This document shows, piece after piece, positions 51,582 to 60,070 of a stretch of 64,000 nt of DNA (its first letter is position 1; every line of letters begins with the position of its first letter). The notes under the pieces are model-generated. The model was not told the DNA's origin. It made no database searches and saw only the letters and a list, made by a program, of their open reading frames with translations. Where the stretch lies: the NCBI RefSeq assembly GCF_002101705.1, contig NZ_LQPC01000026.1, positions 310,001 through 374,000 on the forward strand, in the 5' to 3' direction. The stretch is from Mycolicibacterium iranicum. GTDB taxonomy: Bacteria; Actinomycetota; Actinomycetes; Mycobacteriales; Mycobacteriaceae. Position numbers and translations under genes: made by a program.

Positions 51582-52715
51582 TCACTCGTCCGCAGACGCC
51601 TCGTCGGCCGCCGTGTCGTCCGTGTCCGTGTGGTCCGTGTCAGCGTCGTCGGTATCGGTATCTGTGACGTCTGCCGGCTCCCCTGCATCCGAGTCATCGA
51701 CAGACGCCGAAGAGGCCAGATCGTCCACGGCGGGCTGCTCGTCTGCTGCGGCCCGTCGATCATGCGTGCGCTTGTCGCTCTGCCGGTCATCGCGCGCGAG
51801 GTCTTCGTCGACCTCCGAGGGCGGCGGCTCCTCCTGGCCGTCTCGGCGAATCCTGCCGTCGGACAGGTAGGGACGTGAGTCGCCAGGCCGGTCGTGGCGG
51901 CGATAGCCGGCGTCGACGATGGGACGCAGTAAGCCGTCGGCCACATCGACCAGGCAGTCCGGCACGCCGAGGTCACGGAACGGGCGCGTCAGCGGAAGAT
52001 GCGGAGTCGGCACGAAATACGTCGTGACCGAGCCGTCGACCGTCACGTTCTGCGGCGGCACATCGGCAAGGTCGAGACCCCACCCTGCTATCCCGTGCAC
52101 GTAGATCAAGCCCATCAGCGCATTGGCGGTGGAGATCAGATTCCACGGCCGGTCTGGAGGATCGGCCCAGGGGTCGTACTCGCCGATCACGATCGACGTG
52201 GGGTACGGCGACTGCTGGATGCGCTTGATCCGGTAGTTGAGGAACGGGATGTAGGTGCCCTCACGGAAGTACTCCGCGACGCCCGCCTCCGGGGAAGCCA
52301 GCAGAACGAATCTGACGTCGTCCGGAGACGGGGGATGCGCGCTGTCGGCCAGCTCGGCTGCGAGCCTCGACGCCACCATGCTTCCCATCGATTCGCCGAT
52401 CACGACGACGTCCCCGTCGACACCGCGCACAACGATCTCGGCACTCTCGACACCGCCCGCGAGCGCGCGTTCCGTCGCCAGGGGGTCTTGCGAGTAGTCG
52501 ACCACCACCGGCGATGGGTCGTCGTGCATGTTGATGCCGATATAGCGGTAGCTGAGATCAAAGAGCGGATAGAACGGATTGATCGGCTTGAACAGGGTTG
52601 CCCCCGGGATCAGCACAGCTTCCTCGGCGGCGACTGGGCCGGCCGGTCCCGCGCCGACGAGCAGCAGGAAGAGCAGTGCGATCCCCCGCACCAGCGATGT
52701 GCGCGATATGGCCAT
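51582..52715 (-). CDS. Secreted PE-PPE-domain protein with acidic repeat tail
   Basis: A 377-residue exported protein. After a signal peptide (ALLFLLLVGAGPAGPVAAEE) comes a PE-PPE alpha/beta-hydrolase domain of about 230 residues with the nucleophile motif GESMGSMVA near 108, YPTSIVIGEYDPWADPP and VPTPHLPLTRPF. It has no PE or PPE N-terminus. The last 100 residues are charged and end in Thr-Asp repeats (DTDTDDADTDHTDTDD). AGGAGA precedes the ATG. Such domains are esterase-like; a cell-envelope lipid or ester is a plausible substrate. The tail is probably disordered. Confidence 0.87.
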   Translation of the reverse strand: MAISRTSLVRGIALLFLLLVGAGPAGPVAAEEAVLIPGATLFKPINPFYPLFDLSYRYIGINMHDDPSPVVVDYSQDPLATERALAGGVESAEIVVRGVDGDVVVIGESMGSMVASRLAAELADSAHPPSPDDVRFVLLASPEAGVAEYFREGTYIPFLNYRIKRIQQSPYPTSIVIGEYDPWADPPDRPWNLISTANALMGLIYVHGIAGWGLDLADVPPQNVTVDGSVTTYFVPTPHLPLTRPFRDLGVPDCLVDVADGLLRPIVDAGYRRHDRPGDSRPYLSDGRIRRDGQEEPPPSEVDEDLARDDRQSDKRTHDRRAAADEQPAVDDLASSASVDDSDAGEPADVTDTDTDDADTDHTDTDDTAADEASADE

Positions 52716-52816
52716 GGCACGCTCTCCTGGTCCGCCGAATCATCGGCTACACACTGCAATCTACGCCTGCGTCAAAAGCCGTGGGGACCAGCGCCCGGTG
52801 GATATGCTGCACACCG

Positions 52817-53326
52817 ATGTCGCTCTGGGATCTCAACCACATTCCGCCGTATCCGCCGCCCCGCTTCACCGCCGACGAGCCGGAGAAGAGCGCGTGGCTC
52901 AAACGCGGTGACGAGCCGGCCGACCATTCGACGTTCGGACTGGTGAACTACCACTACCTGGCCAAGCAGCAGGAGACCGGTGGCGACTACGGCCTGTATC
53001 GCGTCGAGATCGCTCCGAAGGGCGGCGGACCGGGGCCGCACTTCCACCGGTCGATCTCGGAGGCCTTCTACGTGCTCTCGGGCACCGTGCGCCTCTACGA
53101 CGGCACCGAGTGGGTCGACGGCAACGCCAACGACTACCTCTACGTCCCGCCGGGCGGGATCCACGGATTCCGCAACGAGGGCGACGAATCGGTCTCGATG
53201 CTGATGCTCTTCGCGCCGGGCGCGCCCCGCGAGTACTACTTCGAGGGCCTGTCACAGATCGGCGAGCTTTCCGACGAGGAACGCCAGGAGTGGTTCATCA
53301 GGCACGACAATCACTGGGTCGACTAG
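52817..53326 (+). CDS. Cupin-domain protein
   Basis: A 169-residue protein with one double-stranded beta-helix domain. Cupin motif 1 is GPHFHRSISEAFYVLSGTVR near residue 73 and motif 2 is YLYVPPGGIHGFRNEGD near 108, with the His and Glu metal ligands present. ATG at 52817 is used; the open frame from 52598 is not supported. It is divergent from the PE-PPE gene. Function could be enzymatic or sensory. Confidence 0.87.
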   Translation: MSLWDLNHIPPYPPPRFTADEPEKSAWLKRGDEPADHSTFGLVNYHYLAKQQETGGDYGLYRVEIAPKGGGPGPHFHRSISEAFYVLSGTVRLYDGTEWVDGNANDYLYVPPGGIHGFRNEGDESVSMLMLFAPGAPREYYFEGLSQIGELSDEERQEWFIRHDNHWVD

Positions 53327-53333
53327 CGCCACA

Positions 53334-53359
53334 GACACGCCGCGCACGGACACGCCGCG
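53334..53359 (+). repeat. Short tandem direct repeat between cupin and helicase genes
   Basis: GACACGCCGCG occurs twice (53334-53344 and 53349-53359), with a 15-bp period. It lies in the 91-bp gap before the helicase. It may be an operator or chance similarity. Confidence 0.35.
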
Positions 53360-53417
53360 AAAGTGCGATCACGGAAGCGCTTGGCCTAGACTGCATTCCG
53401 GTCGGAAGGAGTCGTGG

Positions 53418-55121
53418 GTGCGGGCTGATGCAGCGCCCAGCACCCAGGCGTTGCGGGGCTGGCAGCGGCGAGCGCTGGTCAAATACCTGACCGCCAAACC
53501 GCGAGACTTCCTTGCGGTGGCCACCCCCGGTGCAGGAAAGACCACCTTCGCGCTGCGCATCGTCTCCGAACTTCTGGCCGAGGGCACCGTCGACGCGGTG
53601 ACGATCGTGGTGCCGACCGAGCATCTGAAAGTTCAGTGGGCGCAGGCCGCGGCCCGACAGGGCATCGCCTTGGACCCCAAGTTTTCGAACTCCAATTCTC
53701 AGACGTCGTCGGAGTACCACGGCGTCGTCGTCACCTATGCGCAGGTGGCCAGCCACCCGACGCGGCACCGGGTGCGCACCGAGAACCGCAAGACTCTCGT
53801 CGTGTTCGACGAGATCCACCACGGCGGCGATGCCAAGAGTTGGGGCGACGCGATCCGCGAGGCGTTCGACGACGCGACTCGGCGGCTGGCGCTGACGGGG
53901 ACGCCGTTCCGCAGCGACGACAGCGCGATCCCGTTCGTCAACTACGAGACCGGACCCGACGGCTTCGCCCGTTCGAAGGCCGACCACACATACGGGTACT
54001 CCGATGCCCTCGCCGACGGCGTCGTGCGCCCGGTGATGTTCATGGCGTACTCGGGTGAGGCGCGGTGGCGCGACAGCGCCGGCGAGGAACACGCAGCACG
54101 CCTCGGTGAGCCGCTGACAGCAGAGCAGACCGCGCGGGCCTGGAAGGCGGCGCTCGACCCCAAGGGTGAGTGGATGCCCGCGGTGATCGCGGCCGCCGAC
54201 AAGCGACTGCAGGGCAAGCGCCAGCACGTGCCCGATGCCGGCGGCATGATCATCGCCACCGACCAGACGGCAGCCCGCGCGTACGCCGACCTGCTGACCA
54301 AGATCACCGGTGAAGCGCCGACGGTCGTGCTCTCCGACGACAAGGGTGCCTCCGACCGCATCTCCCAGTTCGCGGCAGGGACCTCGCGGTGGCTGGTGGC
54401 GGTGCGCATGGTGTCCGAAGGGGTGGACGTGCCGCGGCTGTCGGTCGGCGTCTACGCCACGAGCGCGTCGACGCCGCTGTTCTTCGCGCAGGCGATCGGC
54501 CGGTTCGTCCGGTCGCGCCGTGCCGGCGAGACCGCGAGCATCTTCCTGCCATCGGTCCCGAACCTCCTGCTGCTCGCCAGCGAGATGGAGGCTCAGCGCA
54601 ACCACGTCCTCGGCAAACCGCATCGGGAGAATCTCGAGGACGACCCGCTCGACGCTGAGCTGGCCGCGCAGAAGCGCGACGAGGCCGGCGAAGAGGAGAA
54701 CAAGGTCGAGTATCTCGGCGCCGACGCCGAACTCGACCAGGTGATCTTCGACGGCTCGTCGTTCGGCACCGCGACGCCCGCGGGCAGCGACGAAGAGGCC
54801 GACTATCTCGGCATCCCCGGGCTTCTCGATGCGGCCTCGATGCGAGACCTGTTGCGCCGCAGGCAAGATGAACAATTACAGAAGCGCACCGAGTCGGGTG
54901 CGCAGGTGCCGAAGTCGACGCACGGGCAGTTGCGCGACCTTCGCAGTGAGCTCAACACGCTGGTCTCGCTGGCCCACCACAGGACGGGCAGGCCGCACGG
55001 CTGGATCCACAACGAACTGCGCCGCCGCTGCGGCGGACCACCGGTCGCCGCCGCCACGCGAGAGCAACTGCAGGAGCGCATCGAAGCGGTGCGGGTGCTG
55101 CAGAGGGAGCTAACCGCCTGA
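53418..55121 (+). CDS. DEAD/DEAH-box superfamily 2 helicase-like ATPase
   Basis: A 567-residue helicase-like protein. Motif I is ATPGAGKTT near residue 35, motif II is VVFDEIHHGG near 128 (DEIH), motif III is LALTGTPFRSDD, and the second RecA lobe has the VSEGVDVPRLSVG and QAIGRFVRSRR (motif VI) segments. An acidic region of about 60 residues (near 405-475) and a helical C-terminus follow. GTG at 53418 has AAGGAG upstream. It looks like the helicase part of type III or I restriction or Rad25-like enzymes, but no nuclease or methylase gene is adjacent, so a DNA-repair role is as likely as defence. Confidence 0.87.
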   Translation: MRADAAPSTQALRGWQRRALVKYLTAKPRDFLAVATPGAGKTTFALRIVSELLAEGTVDAVTIVVPTEHLKVQWAQAAARQGIALDPKFSNSNSQTSSEYHGVVVTYAQVASHPTRHRVRTENRKTLVVFDEIHHGGDAKSWGDAIREAFDDATRRLALTGTPFRSDDSAIPFVNYETGPDGFARSKADHTYGYSDALADGVVRPVMFMAYSGEARWRDSAGEEHAARLGEPLTAEQTARAWKAALDPKGEWMPAVIAAADKRLQGKRQHVPDAGGMIIATDQTAARAYADLLTKITGEAPTVVLSDDKGASDRISQFAAGTSRWLVAVRMVSEGVDVPRLSVGVYATSASTPLFFAQAIGRFVRSRRAGETASIFLPSVPNLLLLASEMEAQRNHVLGKPHRENLEDDPLDAELAAQKRDEAGEEENKVEYLGADAELDQVIFDGSSFGTATPAGSDEEADYLGIPGLLDAASMRDLLRRRQDEQLQKRTESGAQVPKSTHGQLRDLRSELNTLVSLAHHRTGRPHGWIHNELRRRCGGPPVAAATREQLQERIEAVRVLQRELTA

Positions 55122-55231
55122 CGCCTTCGGTGGAGATTCGTCGATCACGTTAAATTTCACCCGTCGCTCTTGCGTTCTTCCAGTTCAGCAGGTCTATATT
55201 CATCTGGGGCGCGCTGTGCGTGGGGGTGGAA

Positions 55232-56305
55232 ATGATCACGATCGAACAGTTTTCGCGAATAGTCACGGCGGTTCACGACGCCGCCGTCGAGCCTGCCCGG
55301 TGGGTCGACGCGATGTCGCTGACTCGAACCGCACTGAACGGCTCTGGGTGCGGCCTCATCACCGGCGGTTTGGATCGCGACATCGCCAGCTGCAGTGTGC
55401 CGGACACCGAAGCCCTTGAGACATACGCGGCGCGCTTCCGCTCGCTCGACTATGTGCTGGATGCCGTGGAATCCGGTCCGCTCGGCCTGGTCCACAGCGG
55501 CGAGCGGTTGGTAGCCCTCAATCCGCGCTCGGAGTTCCACGCGGACTGGATGCGTCGATTCGCGATGGACGACGGTGTGTTCGTCCGCCTCACCGGCGGA
55601 TCCCGACCTCGGACTTTCCTGGTTGCCGCGCCGCGACGGGCAGAGTCGTTCGCCACTGCCGAAAACGTCAGAGCCATCAACGCATTGGTACCTCATCTAC
55701 AAATGGCACTGCGCACGCAGCAATCGTTGGCCGATCTTCGTACCGATGCTCTGACCGGCCTGCATCCCGTCGACACCTTCACCGCCCCCGCCATGGTTGT
55801 CGACGCGGATATGACGGTTAAGCACCTGAACTCCGCGGCCGATGCTCTATTGCGCTGCAGCACAGCCATTGTCGTCAGATCTGGGCGGGTGCATCTGTCA
55901 TCACCATCGGCCGATATCACATTCCGGCGCGCTGTGTCGCGGGCCGTCGGCCCCACACGGATCGGTCACGCGTTCGCGGTACCCCGCGCAGAATCGATCC
56001 GTCCGCTGATCGTCCATGCGCTGCCCTTGACGATGGACGACGAGCGCCGGGCGCTGGTCGTTGTCGTCGATCCCGATCTGCACCGTGAGCCACCAAAAAG
56101 CGTTCTGCAACAGCTCTTCTCGCTAACGGACTCGGAGGCCGAGGTGGCGCTGCGGATCAGTCGCGGGCGTGGCCTTTCGGACATCGCCGACGAACTGTCG
56201 CTGTCGACGGCGACAGTCAAGACACATCTGCAGCACGTCTACCAGAAGACCGACACCCACCGGCAGTCCGAGCTCACCCGCCTTGTGTTGACGCTCATGC
56301 CGTAG
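55232..56305 (+). CDS. LuxR-family transcriptional regulator
   Basis: A 357-residue regulator with a C-terminal LuxR helix-turn-helix (LTDSEAEVALRISRGRGLSD, then STATVKTHLQHVYQK) at about residues 295-350. The N-terminal part has no clear receiver or GAF motif; a weak PAS-like segment lies near 185-260 (APAMVVDADMTVKHLNSAAD). ATG at 55232 is chosen, with GTG codons at 55220 and 55226 as alternatives. TATATT at 55195-55200 is a likely -10. Its 3' end overlaps the convergent FAD-protein gene by 11 bp. Confidence 0.87.
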   Translation: MITIEQFSRIVTAVHDAAVEPARWVDAMSLTRTALNGSGCGLITGGLDRDIASCSVPDTEALETYAARFRSLDYVLDAVESGPLGLVHSGERLVALNPRSEFHADWMRRFAMDDGVFVRLTGGSRPRTFLVAAPRRAESFATAENVRAINALVPHLQMALRTQQSLADLRTDALTGLHPVDTFTAPAMVVDADMTVKHLNSAADALLRCSTAIVVRSGRVHLSSPSADITFRRAVSRAVGPTRIGHAFAVPRAESIRPLIVHALPLTMDDERRALVVVVDPDLHREPPKSVLQQLFSLTDSEAEVALRISRGRGLSDIADELSLSTATVKTHLQHVYQKTDTHRQSELTRLVLTLMP

Positions 56306-57674
56306 CGGAAAATGCTACCGGAGAATGTGATTCGCTGTAGCGTCGCTGACTTCGCGCAACCCTGAGCATCATCGCAGGCCGTATCAGTCTGCTGGGCGGT
56401 TCGAGCATGCCGATGACGAGGAGAAACTGTTCGAGCACCCACGGATCGCTCTCAGCTGTCGTCAGGACGCGCTCGATATAGGCGTTGGTGACTTTCGACG
56501 CGTACGTCCGCCGTCCTTCGACTTCGGGCAAGGCCAGATCCGATCCGACCGCTGTCCGCCACGCGACGCGAACCGTGCGCGCGGCAGCGCGGGGGAAGCG
56601 CCGGTGCACATCACGGGCGCCCTTGCGGAGGCAATCCCGCAGCGTCATGGCCTCAATGGCCGCTACGGTCATGCCTTGACCGTAGATCGGGTTGAAGCTG
56701 CACACGGCGTCACCGACCACCACGAGCCCCCGCGGCCTCTTGGCAAGCCTGTCGTAGCGCCTCCAGCGGTTCGCCGGAAACCGATGCAGCGCAACTTCAG
56801 CCAGCGGTTCGCCGGCGCGCAGAGCGGCGAAGACATCGGCAGGCACGAGACGTTCGAGAAATTCCATGAGCTCGTCGACGCTCGCCGGCGGCTGAGCCCC
56901 ACTGCCGAGTGTTCCTGCGCCGACCACCCACGTGTCGCCTTCACAGCGGAACATCGCATACCCATAGGGACGCCCGGCGCGGAACAGGTCGAAAATCGCA
57001 TATGCCCTCAACAATCCGTCCGGGATACGCATCGGCATGCTGACGTAGCTGACGTTCACCGTGAGCCGGTCTTCGCGCGGGCGCGGATATCCCATCTGCT
57101 CGAGGAATACCGGGGTCCGCGAGCCGCGGCCGGTGGCGTCGACGACGAGGTCGGCGTAGAGGTCCGTGGTCGTGCGGTCCTCCCGGCTCGTGACGCGTGC
57201 GCCGATCACCTCACCGCCTGCCGAGATCAGCATGTCGAGATCGTGACGGTCGAGGACGCTGAGTGTTGGCAGCGCCAATACTCGTCGTCGCACCTGCCAT
57301 TCCAGGAACGGGCGGCCCGCGTAGTAGTTCACCAGCCCGTTCGGATTGGGCAGCCGTCCAGTCCGCATGAGCGGGTGTCCGCCGAATTGGCCGCGGAAGC
57401 GGGACAGGTCGCCGTCACGCCACACGTGGGCACCACCGGCGATCATCTCGTCGCCGATGCCCGGGAACAGTTCTTCAAGGATCACCCCGCACCGGGCAAG
57501 CAGCGCGTGCGGCTGTCTGCTCTGCGGCACCCCGCGCCGCGGTTCCGGGGTGTCGTCGAGCTCGTCGCGTTCGACGATGGTGACCCGCTCGTAGAACTCC
57601 GTCAGTACCCGCGCCGCCAACAGCCCCGCCATGCTCGCGCCCAACACCACAGCATGTCCACCCCGATTGACCAT
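56295..57674 (-). CDS. FAD-dependent oxidoreductase (epoxidase/hydroxylase type)
   Basis: A 459-residue flavoprotein. The FAD motif is VVLGASMAGLLAARVL, with GASMAG in place of the classical GxGxxG, as is usual in this subgroup, and a late GD motif GLVVVGDAVCSFNPIYGQGM near 320. Such proteins act as geranylgeranyl-type reductases, squalene/polyprenyl epoxidases or halogenase-like hydroxylases. The substrate cannot be predicted. The gene overlaps luxR convergently by 11 bp, and luxR may control it. Confidence 0.87.
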   Translation of the reverse strand: MVNRGGHAVVLGASMAGLLAARVLTEFYERVTIVERDELDDTPEPRRGVPQSRQPHALLARCGVILEELFPGIGDEMIAGGAHVWRDGDLSRFRGQFGGHPLMRTGRLPNPNGLVNYYAGRPFLEWQVRRRVLALPTLSVLDRHDLDMLISAGGEVIGARVTSREDRTTTDLYADLVVDATGRGSRTPVFLEQMGYPRPREDRLTVNVSYVSMPMRIPDGLLRAYAIFDLFRAGRPYGYAMFRCEGDTWVVGAGTLGSGAQPPASVDELMEFLERLVPADVFAALRAGEPLAEVALHRFPANRWRRYDRLAKRPRGLVVVGDAVCSFNPIYGQGMTVAAIEAMTLRDCLRKGARDVHRRFPRAAARTVRVAWRTAVGSDLALPEVEGRRTYASKVTNAYIERVLTTAESDPWVLEQFLLVIGMLEPPSRLIRPAMMLRVARSQRRYSESHSPVAFSATA

Positions 57675-57708
57675 GTCTCCATGAGGCGCCGCGAAGGCGC
57701 GAAGTGCA

Positions 57709-58200
57709 TCAACCGAACGGATGAGATTTCGCTGCGACCGTCAACTCTTGGAGGTTTCGCAGTGAGTTCTCCAGATGCTGAACGGGAAAGGGCGGGAATT
57801 CGATGTGCTCCCGCAGCATCGGCGGCACCGCCGACCAGTCGTAGCTCAGCGTCACACGCGTTTGATCCGGGTCGACCGCCTCCAGGTCATATCGCCACGT
57901 CCAGCCACCGAACTCGACAACACCGTCCGTGCCCTCCTGCCCCGGTTCCCAGGCGATCGTCCGGTTCGGCTCGAAGGCGATGACCTTGTTCGCCATCTCG
58001 TAGTGCCCGTCGGGATGGTTGTCGTGGTACATGCCGATGCGGAACATCTGGCCCGTGTGGGTGAGCAGCTCACCGTCGAGCGAGTCACGCACCCAGCCGG
58101 TGCCGTCGATCGCGGCGTGGCGGGAAGGGTCGGCCAGCACGGCGAAAACCGCGGAGGCCGGCGCGTCGACGGTCGTGCTCACATTCATGGTCTCGGTCAT
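57709..58200 (-). CDS. SRPBCC-family protein (polyketide cyclase/dehydrase-like)
   Basis: A 163-residue START-fold protein, with NVSTTVDAPASAVFAVLADP at the N-terminus, VIAFEPNRTIAWEPGQ in the middle and an amphipathic C-terminal helix (HLENSLRNLQELTVAA). It probably binds a hydrophobic ligand. It is on the same strand as, and 30 bp downstream of, the F420-type oxidoreductase and 34 bp upstream of the FAD oxidoreductase, so the three could form one transcript. Confidence 0.85.
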   Translation of the reverse strand: MTETMNVSTTVDAPASAVFAVLADPSRHAAIDGTGWVRDSLDGELLTHTGQMFRIGMYHDNHPDGHYEMANKVIAFEPNRTIAWEPGQEGTDGVVEFGGWTWRYDLEAVDPDQTRVTLSYDWSAVPPMLREHIEFPPFPVQHLENSLRNLQELTVAAKSHPFG

Positions 58201-58230
58201 GTCGGATCAGACCGTGCGCCAAGGTGAAAC

Positions 58231-59163
58231 TCATCGCAGCAGCGAGATGACCTCGGCGATGTCGGGCAACGCAGAAGCTCGCCCGGGCAACTCGTCGAAC
58301 ACCGTCCAGTAGCTGATGCCGAACTCTTCGCGGCGCGCTGCCAGCTGTTCGGCCATCTGCTCGTGGTTGCCGATCAAGAGAAACGGTGACGACAGCAGCG
58401 CGTCGGGATCGGCATCGAACGCCTCGGCGAGATCGGCGGCGGCTCTTGGTGGGTCATCGGTGACGACGACGGCCTGGACCAACGCGTTCAATTCGATGTC
58501 GCCGAAGCGATCCCCCGCCGCCTCGCGGACGACAGCGATCCGGTCGGCCAGTCCCGCGCCATCGAAGTGGCTGAGCCGCACCTTCGTCGCGTCGTGGTTG
58601 TGGGTGATCCCGGCGAAGCCGACGATGTCTGCCACGCGCCCGGCAAGTTGAAGCACGCGGGTGCCGTTGCCGCCGATGAGGATCGGGACCCGTCGGTCGG
58701 GAACGGCGACGATCTCACCCGCCTGCGCATGCACCCGATAGTGGTCGCCGTCGAAATCCACGGACTCCCCGGCCAGAAGCGCGCGGACGACGGTGACGGA
58801 CTCGACGAGCCGCGAAACCCTGGTGCCGCCGCGCTCGAACGGGATTCCCGCCGCGTCGTATTCGGACTTCATGTGCCCGGCTCCGAGACCGAGTTCGAAT
58901 CGTCCGTCGGACAGCGTTGCCAGACAAGCGGTTTCACGTGCAGTCTCGACGGGGTGACGGAAGTCGTTGTTGAGCACCAGTGTTCCGACGTGCAGGCGGG
59001 TCGTCACCGCCGCAGCTGCCGCCGCGGCGGTGAAGGGTGCCACGAACGGTGCGAGATGGTCGGCGAAGGTCAGCACATCGATGCCGGCATCCTCGACGCG
59101 CTGCGCGAAAGCCCGCGCCTGATCGCCGGTGCGCGGCACAGCGGTGGTGAGGCCGAACCGCAT
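58231..59163 (-). CDS. LLM-class F420-dependent oxidoreductase
   Basis: A luciferase-like TIM-barrel protein of 310 residues. It has VLTFADHLAPFVAPFTAAAA, LHVGTLVLNNDFRHPVETAR, LSDGRFELGLGAGHMKSEYD and PILIGGNGTRVLQLAGRVAD, the pattern of mycobacterial F420-dependent enzymes. The partner cofactor F420 is inferred from the family. It starts 3 bp after the HAD gene stop, on the same strand, suggesting an operon HAD-LLM-SRPBCC-FAD. Confidence 0.9.
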   Translation of the reverse strand: MRFGLTTAVPRTGDQARAFAQRVEDAGIDVLTFADHLAPFVAPFTAAAAAAAVTTRLHVGTLVLNNDFRHPVETARETACLATLSDGRFELGLGAGHMKSEYDAAGIPFERGGTRVSRLVESVTVVRALLAGESVDFDGDHYRVHAQAGEIVAVPDRRVPILIGGNGTRVLQLAGRVADIVGFAGITHNHDATKVRLSHFDGAGLADRIAVVREAAGDRFGDIELNALVQAVVVTDDPPRAAADLAEAFDADPDALLSSPFLLIGNHEQMAEQLAARREEFGISYWTVFDELPGRASALPDIAEVISLLR

Positions 59164-59166
59164 CGG

Positions 59167-59982
59167 CTAGAGCCCGAGCAGCGCAGGCAGGTCAGCCACC
59201 GAATCGATGACGTGGTTGGGCTGCATGGCGAACTCATCTGCAGCCCAACGATCCAGGGTGTCCTGCCTGAACTTGCCGGTACGCACCAGCACGCCGGTCA
59301 TACCGACCACCTGGCCGGCGAGCACGTCATTGTTGAGGTCGTCACCGACCATGTACATTTCCTCGGCGTCGACCCCGAGACGGCTCGTCGCGGACAAGAA
59401 ACCCTCCGGGGCGGGCTTGCCGACGGCGGTGGCTTTACGGCCTGAGGTCTGTTCCATGCCGATCAGGTACATGCCGGTGTCCACGCGCAGACCATCGGTC
59501 GTCGTCCAGGCGGTGCTGCGGTGCATCGCCACCACCGGCACGCCCTGGGCCATCCAGTCGTACACCCACGACAGCGTCAGGTGGCTGTACTCGGGTCCGG
59601 CGCCGCCGAGCAGCACCACGTCCGGCGGCTCGGGCGCACGCGCACCGGTGAACTCACTGGAGTAGACGATGTCGATGCCCGGCATGTCCTCGTCGATCTG
59701 GCCGCTGTTGACCAGGAAGCAGCGGGCATCTGGGTAGCGGCTGCGGACGTAGTCGGCCGTCAGCACCGCCGCCGTGATCACCTCGTCGGAGCGCACCGCC
59801 ATCCCCGCGTCGGTCAGCAGATCGGCGATCTGGGCACGGGTCTTGGTGGTCGTGTTGGTCAGATATGCGCACGCGATCTGGTTGTCCGCCAACGCCCGCA
59901 GGGCTTCCGCCGCACCCGGAATCGGCTTCCACGAGGTCACGAGCACACCATCGATGTCGAACAGCACTCCACCGATAGCCAT
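59167..59982 (-). CDS. HAD-superfamily IIA hydrolase (NagD-like phosphatase)
   Basis: A 271-residue phosphatase. Motif I is LFDIDGVLV near residues 7-15 with Asp9 and Asp11, motif II is LTNTTTKT, the motif III Lys lies in VGKPAPEGF and motif IV in MVGDDLNNDVLAG. The C2-type cap between motifs II and III marks subfamily IIA, as in NagD or LHPP. ATG at 59982 is preferred over the longer frame to 60012. It is divergent from the MerR gene, and the MerR operator lies between them. Confidence 0.9.
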   Translation of the reverse strand: MAIGGVLFDIDGVLVTSWKPIPGAAEALRALADNQIACAYLTNTTTKTRAQIADLLTDAGMAVRSDEVITAAVLTADYVRSRYPDARCFLVNSGQIDEDMPGIDIVYSSEFTGARAPEPPDVVLLGGAGPEYSHLTLSWVYDWMAQGVPVVAMHRSTAWTTTDGLRVDTGMYLIGMEQTSGRKATAVGKPAPEGFLSATSRLGVDAEEMYMVGDDLNNDVLAGQVVGMTGVLVRTGKFRQDTLDRWAADEFAMQPNHVIDSVADLPALLGL

Positions 59983-60032
59983 GGTGCGACAGTAAACGGC
60001 AGGCGGGCGCACGCAACTCGGGACCCGCAGAC

Positions 60033-60063
60033 TTGACCCTCACGCAACGTGAGGCACCAGCCT
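60033..60063 (+). promoter_or_regulatory. MerR-type promoter with inverted-repeat operator
   Basis: TTGACC (60033-60038) is a strong -35. It overlaps the inverted repeat CCTCACG-CAA-CGTGAGG (60038-60054), which lies in the spacer. A -10-like CAGCCT at about 60058-60063 gives the long 19-bp spacer typical of MerR-activated promoters. Transcription would then begin at about 60070, at the ATG, so the mRNA may be leaderless. TTGACCCTCACG with the same dyad is the operator of TipA-like regulators. Confidence 0.85.
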
Positions 60064-60070
60064 GGTGGAC

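Noticed and set aside
51585..51700. Repetitive GTC-rich DNA that might suggest a CRISPR or tandem repeat array
   Set aside because: It encodes the Thr-Asp tail of the PE-PPE protein in frame. Units are short and irregular with no spacer structure.
53298..54875. Open frame of 525 codons antisense to the helicase
   Set aside because: The sense strand encodes clear helicase motifs; the antisense product has none.
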